The notes under the pieces: model-generated
What the model was told of the DNA's origin: nothing
Seen by the model: only the letters and a program-made list of their open reading frames with translations
The model's database searches: none
Position numbers and translations under genes: made by a program
NCBI RefSeq assembly: GCF_007556755.1
Contig: NZ_VJOO01000006.1
Span: 1 to 64,000 of the forward strand
Direction of reading: 5' to 3'
DNA: 64,000 nt
DNA from: Tepidimonas fonticaldi
GTDB lineage: Bacteria; Pseudomonadota; Gammaproteobacteria; Burkholderiales; Burkholderiaceae_C
In this document: positions 29,145 to 37,522 of the stretch, piece after piece
How the letters are laid out: each line of letters opens with the position of its first letter
How positions within the stretch are numbered: position 1 is the first letter of the stretch

Positions 29145-30811
29145 ACACCTTCGACTACATCGTGGTCGGCGGCGGCACCGCCGGCAGCCTGCTGGCCAAC
29201 CGCCTGTCGGCCAACCCGCGCCACCGCGTGCTGCTCATCGAGGCTGGGCAGAAGGACAACTACCACTGGGTGCACATCCCGGTGGGCTACCTGTACTGCA
29301 TCGGCAACCCGCGCACCGACTGGCTGTACAAGACGGAACCGGACGCGGGCCTCAACGGCCGGCAACTGCGCTACCCGCGCGGCAAGGTGCTGGGCGGCTG
29401 CTCCAGCATCAACGGCATGATCTATATGCGCGGCCAGGCGCGCGACTACGACCAGTGGGCGCAGATCACCGGCGACGACGAGTGGACGTGGGAGCGCTGC
29501 CTGCCCGACTTCAAGGCGCACGAGGACCACTACCGGCTGGATGCGGACACCGACCCCGCATTCGCCGCCCTGCACGGCCATCGGCGCACCGGCAGCACGG
29601 GCGAGTGGCGTGTGGAAAAGCAGCGCCTGCGCTGGGACATTCTGGACGCCTTCGCGCAGGCGGCGCAGCAGGCCGGCATCCCGGCCACGGACGACTTCAA
29701 TCGCGGCACCAACGAAGGGGTGGGCTACTTCGAGGTCAACCAGAAAAGCGGCTGGCGCTGGAACACGGCCAAGGCCTTTTTGCGCCCGACCTGCGAGCGG
29801 CGGCCCAACTTCACCCTGTGGACCGGCGCGCAGGTCAAGCGGCTGCTGATCGAGCGCGGCGCGGACGGCGCCCTGCACTGCCGGGGGGTGGAGGTCTGGA
29901 CCGCCCAAGGCAGCGTGACCGCCCAGGCCGCGCGCGAGGTGGTGCTCAGCGCCGGCGCCATCGGCAGCCCGCAGATCCTGCAACTCTCCGGCATCGGGCC
30001 GGCGGCCGTGCTGCGGCCCCTGGGGCTCGAGGTGCTGGCCGACCTGCCGGGCGTGGGCGCCAACCTGCAAGACCACCTGCAAATCCGCGCCGTCTTCAAG
30101 GTGCAGGGGGCCGAGACGCTCAACACCCTGGCCCGCCACTGGTGGGGCAAAGCCCGCATCGGGCTGCAATACCTGCTGACGCGCAGCGGGCCGATGAGCA
30201 TGGCGCCCAGCCAGTTGGGCGCCTTCACGCGCAGCGGGCCCGGCTTCGACTGGCCCAATGTGGAATACCACGTGCAGCCGCTCAGCCTGGACGCCTTTGG
30301 CGAACCGCTGCACCCCTTCCCGGCTTTCACGGCGAGCGTGTGCAACCTCAACCCGACCAGCCGCGGCACGGTGCATCTGCGCAGCCCGCGCTTCGAGGAC
30401 GCGCCCGCCATCGCGCCCCAGTACCTGTCCACGGCGCAGGACCGCCAGGTTGCGGCCGACAGCCTGCGCCTGACCCGGCGCATCGTCGCCCAGCCGGCGC
30501 TCGCCCCCTACCGGCCCGAGGAATACCGGCCCGGCCCGCAGTACCAGACCGACGAGGAACTGGCGCGGCTGGCCGGCGACATCGCCACCACCATCTTCCA
30601 CCCCGTGGGCACCACGGCGATGGGGCGCGACGGAGACCCGATGGCGGTCACCGACCCCCACCTGCGCGTGCGCGACGGGCGCGGCGGGCGCATCGGCGGG
30701 CTGCGCGTGGTCGATGCCGGCATCATGCCCACCATCACCAGCGGCAACACCAACAGCCCCACCTTGATGATCGCCGAGAAGGCCGCGCGCTGGATCCTGG
30801 CCGGCGCATGA
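29141..30811 (+). CDS. GMC-family FAD alcohol dehydrogenase (choline dehydrogenase-like)
   Basis: A 556-residue glucose-methanol-choline oxidoreductase that oxidises an alcohol to an aldehyde. The GTG at 29141 overlaps the mmsA stop. The FAD fold begins at once with [35 protein letters not shown] and [16 protein letters not shown] are the two GMC signatures. Catalytic histidine is in [10 protein letters not shown] and the second polar residue is the asparagine of [14 protein letters not shown]. With mmsA it could take an alcohol through an aldehyde to an acyl-CoA. Choline itself is not implied. Confidence 0.87.
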   Translation: MNTFDYIVVGGGTAGSLLANRLSANPRHRVLLIEAGQKDNYHWVHIPVGYLYCIGNPRTDWLYKTEPDAGLNGRQLRYPRGKVLGGCSSINGMIYMRGQARDYDQWAQITGDDEWTWERCLPDFKAHEDHYRLDADTDPAFAALHGHRRTGSTGEWRVEKQRLRWDILDAFAQAAQQAGIPATDDFNRGTNEGVGYFEVNQKSGWRWNTAKAFLRPTCERRPNFTLWTGAQVKRLLIERGADGALHCRGVEVWTAQGSVTAQAAREVVLSAGAIGSPQILQLSGIGPAAVLRPLGLEVLADLPGVGANLQDHLQIRAVFKVQGAETLNTLARHWWGKARIGLQYLLTRSGPMSMAPSQLGAFTRSGPGFDWPNVEYHVQPLSLDAFGEPLHPFPAFTASVCNLNPTSRGTVHLRSPRFEDAPAIAPQYLSTAQDRQVAADSLRLTRRIVAQPALAPYRPEEYRPGPQYQTDEELARLAGDIATTIFHPVGTTAMGRDGDPMAVTDPHLRVRDGRGGRIGGLRVVDAGIMPTITSGNTNSPTLMIAEKAARWILAGA

Positions 30812-30868
30812 CCGCGCTGCGGGTTTGTCCCAAGCCGCAGCGGGGACAACGCCACCTAGAATGTCCGT

Positions 30869-31047
30869 ACTCGGACACCGGCGCCTGCGCGCAGCCGGGC
30901 AGCTCTGAGAGGACCGAGGAGACAAATCGATGGCGCGGCACGCCAGCCAAGCGCCCGTTTGAGGGTAAACCCCGACAGAGACGATCCAGGTGCCACCGCC
31001 ACAGGTGGCTTGCGACGACACCGGCAGCCCCGCTCCCGGTGTTTTTT
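30869..31047 (+). ncRNA. Candidate structured small RNA or mRNA 3' element
   Basis: The 265 bases between the GMC gene and the next gene (30812-31076) have no open frame of note but several perfect stems: TGTCCG/CGGACA with a TACT loop (30862-30877), GCCACC/GGTGGC (30993-31010), and a terminal hairpin. TAGAAT at 30857-30862 could be a -10 box, giving a transcript of about 180 bases ending in a terminator. The 9-base word GACACCGGC occurs at 30874 and 31017, and both copies can pair with CCGGTGT at 31036-31042. No family was recognised; 6S RNA was considered for size only. Confidence 0.3.
31018..31047 (+). terminator. Intrinsic terminator
   Basis: ACACCGG and CCGGTGT form a 7-bp stem followed by TTTTT (31043-31047). 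It ends the mmsA-GMC operon or the candidate RNA before it. Confidence 0.75.
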
Positions 31048-31076
31048 GTTGCCGCGCGCGCGGCGCGTCTGTCGAT

Positions 31077-31385
31077 TCAGGCGCGGGTGTCGAGCAAGCG
31101 CCCCATCGCCTGATCGGCCGCCTTGAACACCTGCAAATTGGCCGCAAAGCTGGTGGCCGCCATTTTCTGCTCCACCATGTCGGCGGCCAGATCGGCCCCG
31201 GGCTCGGGCCGCTTGTCGATGCGGGTGCGCACCCCCGCGCCCAGCGCGGGCTCAGCCTCGCTGCGCACCTGCTCGCGGCGGTAGCCGTCGGTTTGCGCGT
31301 TGGCGATGTTGTTGGCCGCGCTGCTCAGCCGGGTCTGCGCCGCGCGCATCCCGGACAACGCCGTGCTGTTGATCCTGCCGTCCAT
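31077..31385 (-). CDS. Mini flagellar rod/hook-type protein
   Basis: A 102-residue protein with the two ends of flagellar rod proteins and little between. The N-terminal ALSGMRAAQTRLSSAANNIA followed by NAQTDGY matches the Flg_bb_rod motif; the C-terminal DLAADMVEQKMAATSFAANL plus QVFKAADQAMG matches the Flg_bbr_C motif. FlgB and FlgC are about 135 residues, so the middle is shortened. No other flagellar genes are nearby. It is on the minus strand downstream of the uracil permease. It could be an isolated rod homologue or a secreted adaptor; the role is not known. Confidence 0.72.
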   Translation of the reverse strand: MDGRINSTALSGMRAAQTRLSSAANNIANAQTDGYRREQVRSEAEPALGAGVRTRIDKRPEPGADLAADMVEQKMAATSFAANLQVFKAADQAMGRLLDTRA

Positions 31386-31458
31386 ACCCGGCAGTGTACG
31401 GCCGGGGCGGGACTTCGTGCCAACGCGGCGACGAACGGCCCCACCCAGGGCGCGGGCG

Positions 31459-32745
31459 TCAGCCCGCCGAGCGCCGGTCGAGCAGCGCGTACAGACCAAT
31501 GGCGCCAAAGGTCGCCGTGCCGATGCCGCCCAGGGCAAAGTCGCCAAACTTCAGCGTGAAGTCGCCCGTGCCCAGCACCAGCGTGATCGCCGCCACCAGC
31601 AGGTTCTTGTTGTCGGAAAAGTCCACCTGGTTGTCCACCCAAATCTTGGCGCCCGCCACCGCGATCAGGCCAAACACCACGATCGAGACCCCGCCCATCA
31701 CCGCCAGCGGAATGGCCTGGATCAGCGCGCCGAACTTGGGGCTGAAGCCCAGCAGAATGGCCATCAGGCCCGCCACGACGAAGATCGCGGTCGAGTAGAT
31801 CTTGGTCGCCGCCATCACGCCGATGTTCTCGGCGTAGGTGGTCACGCCCGTGCCGCCCGCGCTGCCGGCGACCATGGTCGCCACGCCATCGCCCATGAAG
31901 GCGCGGCCCATGTACACATCCAGGTTCTTGCCCGTCATCGCCGTCACGGCCTTGATGTGGCCCAGGTTTTCGGCCACCAGAATCACGGCCACCGGCGCGA
32001 TCAGCAGCATCGCATGGCCGCTGAACACGGGGGCGCTGAAGTTGGGCATGCCAATCCACGCGGCATTGGCCACCCCCGACAGGTCGAGCGGCTTGCCCAA
32101 CCCCAGGCCGTTGGCCAGCACGGCATACACGACACTGGCCACGATCAGGCCCATCAGGATCAACAGCCGCTGCACCATGCCGCGTGTGAACACCGCCACC
32201 AGCCCCACGCAGACGAAGGTCACCGCCTGCATCCAGGCATCGAACGGCGTCGGCGCCATGTTCTTGACCGGAATGTGCGCCAGGTTCAGGCCGATGACCG
32301 CCACCACCGAGCCGGTGACCACCGGCGGCATCAGGCGCTCGATCCATCCGGTACCCACCGCCTGCACGACGGCCCCGATGACGAAGTACAGCGCCCCGCA
32401 CGCGATGATGCCGCCCAGCGCCACGCCGATGTTGGCGTTGGGCCCCTGCCCGGCATAGCCCGTGGCTGCGATCACCACACCGATGAACGCAAAGCTCGAC
32501 CCCAGGTAGCTGGGCACCTTGCCGCCCGTGGCCACGAAGAACAGCAGCGTGCCGATGCCGCTCATCAGGATGGCGACGTTGGGATCGAAGCCCATCAGGA
32601 TGGGCGCCAGCACCGTCGCGCCAAACATGGCGATCAGGTGCTGCACCCCCAGCATGGCGGTCTGCGGCCAGGGCAGCCGCTCGTCCGGCCCGATGACGCC
32701 GCCGGCCTGCAGGGCGGCGTCGGATTTTTCCGTCCATTGGAACAT
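31459..32745 (-). CDS. uraA: NCS2 uracil permease
   Basis: A 428-residue NCS2 (nucleobase-cation symporter 2) transporter with about 14 membrane segments, closest to UraA/RutG. It begins MFQWTEKSDAALQAGGVIGP; LGVQHLIAMFGATVLAPILM, then LAENLGHI-like VAENLGHIKAVTAM with the conserved glutamate, and GGTGVTTYAENIGVM, which carries the substrate-binding glutamate, all fit. The ATG at 32745 has GGAG upstream. It stands alone and is divergent from the acetoacetyl-CoA synthetase gene. The 229-base gap (32746-32974) shows no gene or strong motif. Confidence 0.9.
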   Translation of the reverse strand: MFQWTEKSDAALQAGGVIGPDERLPWPQTAMLGVQHLIAMFGATVLAPILMGFDPNVAILMSGIGTLLFFVATGGKVPSYLGSSFAFIGVVIAATGYAGQGPNANIGVALGGIIACGALYFVIGAVVQAVGTGWIERLMPPVVTGSVVAVIGLNLAHIPVKNMAPTPFDAWMQAVTFVCVGLVAVFTRGMVQRLLILMGLIVASVVYAVLANGLGLGKPLDLSGVANAAWIGMPNFSAPVFSGHAMLLIAPVAVILVAENLGHIKAVTAMTGKNLDVYMGRAFMGDGVATMVAGSAGGTGVTTYAENIGVMAATKIYSTAIFVVAGLMAILLGFSPKFGALIQAIPLAVMGGVSIVVFGLIAVAGAKIWVDNQVDFSDNKNLLVAAITLVLGTGDFTLKFGDFALGGIGTATFGAIGLYALLDRRSAG

Positions 32746-32974
32746 GATGGTTCTCGCTCCTCGCGTGGTTTCGGGTAAATGGGCGTGATTCTGCCCGCGG
32801 GCGCCATGCCCCTGCAAGCCTCGTGTCAGGTCGCGGGCGCCCGCGCCGGGGCAAGCAGGATTCGGGCCGGCTCGCCTGACGCCGACGCGACGGGCCGCGC
32901 GGCGCCGCTCTCGATAATTCGGCCCATGCGCCCCCCGTGCGCGGCCGACCGCGCCAAGCGCCGAAGGAGACCGG

Positions 32975-35068
32975 ATGCCCGCCCCCTACACCCCCCAGAT
33001 TGGCCGCTACCAGGACTGGCTGCGGCAGCGCCATGGCCTGGGCTTTGACGACTACGACGCGCTGTGGCGCTGGTCCACCACCGACCTGGGGGCGTTCTGG
33101 CAAAGCGTGTGGGACTACTTTGCCCTGGAGTCGCCCACGCCGCACCACGCCGTGCTGGAAGGCGCGGCCATGCCGCATGTGCGCTGGTTCCCCGGTGCGC
33201 AGGTGAACTATGCGCGCCAGGTGTGGCGCCATGTGGAGCCGGCCGAGGCCGCGGGCCAGCCGGCCATCATCGCCGAGGACGAACTGGGCCGCGTGCGCAC
33301 CGTGGGCTGGCGCGAGCTGCAGCGCGACGTGGCCGCGTTGGCGGTGGGCCTGCGCGCGCTGGGGGTGCGGCGCGGCGACCGCGTGGCCGCCTATTTGCCC
33401 AACCGGGCCGAGACGGTGGTGGCCTTTCTGGCCTGCGCCAGCCTGGGCGCGATCTGGAGCGTGTGCGCGCCGGACATGGGCACGGCGGCGGTGCTGGACC
33501 GCTTCCGCCAGATCGAGCCGACCGTGCTGATCGCCGCGGACGGGGTGCACTACGCGGGCCGGCCGCTGGACCGCAGCGCCACTGTGCGCGAGCTGCGCGC
33601 CGGCCTGCCGACGCTGTCCCATGTGGTCACGCTGCGCACGCCCTACGCGGCCGAGCGCCTCACCGACACGCACGACTTTGCCGCGCTGGTCGATCGCGAC
33701 GATGCGGTCGTGCGCGACTTTGCGCCCGAGTGGCTGCCGTTCGACCATCCGCTGTGGATCGTGTACTCCAGCGGCACGACGGGCCTGCCCAAGCCCATCG
33801 TGCACGGACACGGCGGCATCCTGCTGACCACGCTGGCGCTCAAAGTCCTGCACAACGACATTGGCCCCAGCTACGACCCCAACAGCCTGGGCGAACGCTT
33901 TCACTGGTACAGCTCCACCGGCTGGGTGATGTGGAACGCCCAGATCGCCGGGCTGACCGGCGGGACCACCATCGTGCTCTACGACGGCAGCCCGGGCGGG
34001 CGCAAGGACGAGCCGGACTGGACCGTGCTGTGGCGTTTTGCCGCGCGGCACCGCGTGACGTTCTTTGGTGCGGGGGCGGCCTTCTATGGCAACGTCATGA
34101 AGGCGGGGGTCGATCTGGCCGCCCTGCAGGCCGGCGGACACGATCTGTCCACCATCCGCGCGCTGGGCTCCACCGGCTCGCCCCTGCCCGAGGAGGTTCA
34201 GCGCTGGGGCAGCGCGCAGTTCGCGCGCGTCTATGCGCTCGCGGGCCGCGCGGCCGATCCGGCCGCCCTGCCGGGCGGCCCTGGCGGGCCGGTGTGGTGG
34301 TGCAACATCTCCGGCGGCACGGACTTTTGCGGCGCCTTCATTGGCGGTCACCGGGGCCTGCCGCAGGTGCCGGGGCAGATGCAATGCCGGCAACTGGGCT
34401 GCGCGGTGGAGGCCTGGGACGACGACGGGCGCGCCGTCGTCGGGCAGGTGGGCGAGCTGGTTTGCGTGCGCCCCATCCCCTCCATGCCGTTGTACTTTTG
34501 GAACGACGAGGGCGATGCGCGCTACCTGTCGAGCTACTTCGACACCTACCCCGGCGTTTGGCGCCACGGCGACTGGCTGGAGGTGCGCCCCGATGGCGGC
34601 TGCGTCATCTACGGCCGATCCGACGCGACCATCAACCGCCACGGCCTGCGCATGGGCACGAGCGAGATCTACGCCGCTGTCGAAGCGCTGCCCGAGGTGC
34701 TGGACAGCCTGGTGGTGGATCTGGAGTACCTGGGCCGCGAGAGCTTCATGCCGCTGTTCGTGGTGCTGCGCCCGGGGCTGACGCTGGACGAGCCCCTGCG
34801 CGAGCGGCTGCGCGACGCCATCCGGCGCGCGTTGTCGCCGCGCTTCGTCCCCGACGCCATCGAGCAGGTACCGGACATTCCGCGCACCCTCAGCGGCAAA
34901 AAGCAGGAGCTGCCGATCAAGAAACTGCTGCTGGGCCAGCCGCTGGAGCGTGTGGTCAACCGCGACGCCATGGCCAACCCGGACTGCCTGGCCTGGTACG
35001 TGGCCTATGCCCAGGCCCGCCAAGCCCATGCCCCCGGTGAGACCCCGCCAGCCCCCGCGGGGGCATGA
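32975..35068 (+). CDS. Acetoacetyl-CoA synthetase
   Basis: A 697-residue ANL-superfamily ligase that activates acetoacetate with ATP and CoA, providing acetoacetyl-CoA from ketone bodies or polyhydroxybutyrate turnover. The AMP-binding P-loop is YSSGTTGLPKPIVHGHGG; the family-specific WYSSTGWVMWN follows, then WWCNISGGTDFCGAF and GRSDATINRHGLRMGTSEIY. The catalytic lysine lies in LSGKKQELPIKK near the C terminus. GAAGGAGA precedes ATG 32975. It is a single gene, with an HDOD gene 53 bases on. Confidence 0.9.
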   Translation: MPAPYTPQIGRYQDWLRQRHGLGFDDYDALWRWSTTDLGAFWQSVWDYFALESPTPHHAVLEGAAMPHVRWFPGAQVNYARQVWRHVEPAEAAGQPAIIAEDELGRVRTVGWRELQRDVAALAVGLRALGVRRGDRVAAYLPNRAETVVAFLACASLGAIWSVCAPDMGTAAVLDRFRQIEPTVLIAADGVHYAGRPLDRSATVRELRAGLPTLSHVVTLRTPYAAERLTDTHDFAALVDRDDAVVRDFAPEWLPFDHPLWIVYSSGTTGLPKPIVHGHGGILLTTLALKVLHNDIGPSYDPNSLGERFHWYSSTGWVMWNAQIAGLTGGTTIVLYDGSPGGRKDEPDWTVLWRFAARHRVTFFGAGAAFYGNVMKAGVDLAALQAGGHDLSTIRALGSTGSPLPEEVQRWGSAQFARVYALAGRAADPAALPGGPGGPVWWCNISGGTDFCGAFIGGHRGLPQVPGQMQCRQLGCAVEAWDDDGRAVVGQVGELVCVRPIPSMPLYFWNDEGDARYLSSYFDTYPGVWRHGDWLEVRPDGGCVIYGRSDATINRHGLRMGTSEIYAAVEALPEVLDSLVVDLEYLGRESFMPLFVVLRPGLTLDEPLRERLRDAIRRALSPRFVPDAIEQVPDIPRTLSGKKQELPIKKLLLGQPLERVVNRDAMANPDCLAWYVAYAQARQAHAPGETPPAPAGA

Positions 35069-35121
35069 CCCCAAACCCCCAAACCGGCCGGCCCGCCGCG
35101 GCTTCGCGGCACAATCGACGC

Positions 35122-35991
35122 ATGACCGACCGCTCCGTCGAAGCCGAATTGGACCACGCCCGCTCGCGCGGGCCCGTGCGCGACATCGTCATCCCGCCGT
35201 GCCCGGAGTTGCTGCGCCAGCTGCAGGACGCCACCGCGCATGGCGAGCCCGACCCCGCGGTGCTGGACACCATCGCCAGCAGCGACGTGGCCATGGCCGC
35301 CGCCCTGATCCGGCAGGCCAACAGCCCGCTCTATGGCCTGAGCCAGCCCGTTGCCACCGTGGGGCAGGCCCTCACGGTGCTGGGTGTGCGGCCCGCGGTG
35401 CAGTTGCTCATGGGCTTTCTGACGCGCAACGCGTTGCAGGTGCATTCGCCGGTGCTGGCGCATTTCTGGGAAAGCTCCACGCGCCGCGCCATCGCCTGCG
35501 AACACATCGGCCGCCAGCTCTACGACATGGACCCCGGGCTGGCGTACAGCTTTGGCCTGTTTTGCCACGTCGGCATGCCGGTGCTGCTGCGCGGCGTGCG
35601 CGGCTATGCCGCCACGATCACCGAGGCGCTGGCCCGCAAGGACCGCACCTTCACCCAGACCGAAAACGCCAACCACCGCACCGATCACGCGGTGGTGGGC
35701 GCCATCGTCGCGCGCACCTGGCGCCTGCCGCCCCCGGTGGCGGTGGCCATCCGGCTGCACCACGACTTCACCTGCCTGGGCGACACCCGTTATTCGGACA
35801 CCGTGCGGCACCTGGTCGCCATGGGGCTGATCGCCGACCATCTGGTGCAACAGCACGAAGGGGTGCCCCCGTCGCCCGACTGGGCGCGGCACGGGCAGGC
35901 GGCGCTGGCGCATCTGCAAATCGGCGCGGCGGAGGTGGAGCTCTGGATCGACGAGCTGCACCCGGCCTTCGAGGCGGTGCAGGCCCCCTAA
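35122..35991 (+). CDS. HDOD domain protein
   Basis: A 289-residue cytoplasmic protein that is almost wholly an HDOD domain. PPCPELLRQLQDATA, SDVAMAAALIRQANSPLYG, TVGQALTVLGVRPAVQLLMG and AHFWESSTRRAIACEHIG are all typical, as is HHDFTCLG. HDOD proteins are HD-like signalling modules usually lacking the metal residues. The ATG at 35122 is chosen over an upstream in-frame ATG at 35065, whose extra residues resemble intergenic sequence. It is the second HDOD gene of the window. The partner is unknown. Confidence 0.82.
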   Translation: MTDRSVEAELDHARSRGPVRDIVIPPCPELLRQLQDATAHGEPDPAVLDTIASSDVAMAAALIRQANSPLYGLSQPVATVGQALTVLGVRPAVQLLMGFLTRNALQVHSPVLAHFWESSTRRAIACEHIGRQLYDMDPGLAYSFGLFCHVGMPVLLRGVRGYAATITEALARKDRTFTQTENANHRTDHAVVGAIVARTWRLPPPVAVAIRLHHDFTCLGDTRYSDTVRHLVAMGLIADHLVQQHEGVPPSPDWARHGQAALAHLQIGAAEVELWIDELHPAFEAVQAP

Positions 35992-36010
35992 CCCCGCGTT
36001 CAGCCCGCGT

Positions 36011-36919
36011 TCAGCGCCGGCTGACCAGCACGATGCCGGCCGCCACCCCGGCCAGCGCCAGCAGCAACTGCAGCGTCAGCGGCTCGCCCAGCAGCAGCAC
36101 GCCAAACACCAGCGCAAATAGCGGCGTCAGAAAAGTGAACGTCGCCATGCGGGTCGCCGGATAGTGGCGCAGCATCCACATCCAGGCCAGGTAGCTGGCA
36201 AACGCCCCCACCGCGGTCTGCAAAAACACCGACCCCCACGCCAGCGCCGAATAGTCCAGCGCCCAGCGCTCGCCCAGGGCCAGGGACAGCAGCGGGGTCA
36301 CGGCCGCGGTGACCCCCAGCTGGTAGAACAGCGATTTTTCGGCGGCGACCGTGGCGATGCGGGTGGTGCGGATGGCCACCGTGGTCAGGCCCCAGAACAG
36401 GCCGGCCGCCAGCCCCATGGCGTCGCCCTTCCACTGCCCGGGCGTCGAGCCGTGCAAAAACGCCTCGCTGAAGGCCACCGCCACCGCTGCGAAGGCCAGA
36501 CACAGACCGGCCCACTGAATGGGGCGCAGCCGCTCCGCCGACACGAAGCGCGGCAACAGCAACGCCACCCAGAACGGGCTGGTGTAGAGAAAGACCGTCA
36601 ACCGCGAGGCGCTGGTGTGCTGCAGCCCCAGATAGATGAAGACGAACTCCGCCGCGAACAGCAGCCCGACCAGCAGCCCCCCCGGCAGCGAGCCGTCGCG
36701 CTGGAACAGCGGCACACCGCGCCCGCGGCACCACAGCCACAGCAGCGCCGTGGCGCCCCACATGCGCAGCGACGCCTGCCACAGCGGAGGGATCTCGCGC
36801 CCGGCAAACTTGATCAGGATCTGCTGAAACCCCCAGAACGCGCAGCACACCACCAGCAACGACACGGCCAGCGTGTCGAGGTGGTCCTTGCGTTGGGGCA
36901 GGGCGGCGGAGGTCGTCAC
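36011..36919 (-). CDS. EamA/DMT-family transporter
   Basis: A 302-residue permease of the drug/metabolite superfamily with ten helices in two EamA repeats (residues about 18-145 and 160-295). It starts at GTG 36919, overlapping the flavin reductase stop by GTGA. AFWGFQQILIKFAGREIPP and LTPLFALVFGVLLLGEPLT mark the repeats. Substrates of this family are metabolites such as amino acids or nucleosides and are not predictable here. Confidence 0.85.
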   Translation of the reverse strand: MTTSAALPQRKDHLDTLAVSLLVVCCAFWGFQQILIKFAGREIPPLWQASLRMWGATALLWLWCRGRGVPLFQRDGSLPGGLLVGLLFAAEFVFIYLGLQHTSASRLTVFLYTSPFWVALLLPRFVSAERLRPIQWAGLCLAFAAVAVAFSEAFLHGSTPGQWKGDAMGLAAGLFWGLTTVAIRTTRIATVAAEKSLFYQLGVTAAVTPLLSLALGERWALDYSALAWGSVFLQTAVGAFASYLAWMWMLRHYPATRMATFTFLTPLFALVFGVLLLGEPLTLQLLLALAGVAAGIVLVSRR

Positions 36920-37401
36920 AGCGGATGCTCGGTGTAGAACCGCCCGCCATGGTACAGGAGGGGCGAGGCCGTGCCGTCGTGGCGGCAGCGCAGCACCTCG
37001 GCCACCAGGATCACGTGGTCCCCCTCGACATACCGGCTGCGGCTGCGGCACTCGAAGACGGCGGCGCAGTCCGGCAGCAGCGGCACGCCGTCGGCGTTGG
37101 GCGTCCACGCCACGCCGGCCCAGCGGTCCGCCTGCCGGCTGGCAAACCGTTGGGCCAGAGCCTGCTGCGTCACCCCCAGCACATGGATGGCGTAATGCGC
37201 CGCCGACTCGAAGACGGGCAGCGCGCGCGAGCGCAGCGCCAGGCTCCAGAGCACCAGCGGCGGCTCCAGCGAGACGGAGTTGAACGAATTGGCGGTCAGG
37301 CCGACCGGTGCGCCATCCGCCGCACGCGCGGTGACGATGGTCACGCCGGTGGCAAAGCGCCCAAGGGCGGCCCGAAACCGCTCGGGCGACGGTTCGAACA
37401 T
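36916..37401 (-). CDS. Flavin reductase family protein
   Basis: A 161-residue FMN-binding split-barrel protein of the flavin reductase/HpaC type that reduces free flavin with NAD(P)H for a partner monooxygenase. FRAALGRFATGVTIVTAR, GLTANSFNSVSLEPPLVLW and FAIHVLG-like YAIHVLGVTQQALA match the family; GRFYTEHPL ends it. It is coupled to the transporter downstream and lies 121 bases behind dadA. No monooxygenase gene is nearby. The gap to dadA (37402-37522) holds short TGGGC repeats only. Confidence 0.85.
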   Translation of the reverse strand: MFEPSPERFRAALGRFATGVTIVTARAADGAPVGLTANSFNSVSLEPPLVLWSLALRSRALPVFESAAHYAIHVLGVTQQALAQRFASRQADRWAGVAWTPNADGVPLLPDCAAVFECRSRSRYVEGDHVILVAEVLRCRHDGTASPLLYHGGRFYTEHPL

Positions 37402-37522
37402 GGGGCGCGATTGTGCCTTGCCGCCGCCCGGCGCGTGGCCGGGCGGCGCGATGCCCTGGCCCGCGCTGGGCTTGAGCGCCTGGGCACTGGGCGCTTGGGG
37501 GTTGGGCGCCCTGGGCCGAGGT

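Noticed and set aside
30869-31047. 6S RNA
   Set aside because: The size fits and GCGACGACA also appears in E. coli 6S, but the long closed stem with a central bubble was not convincingly formed, and the neighbours are not those usual for ssrS.
31325-35074. 1249-codon minus-strand frame
   Set aside because: It is opposite the acetoacetyl-CoA synthetase gene and out of frame with the uracil permease; no domain is visible.
37402-37522. Repeat array near dadA
   Set aside because: Short TGGGC repeats only; spacing is irregular and there is no array structure.
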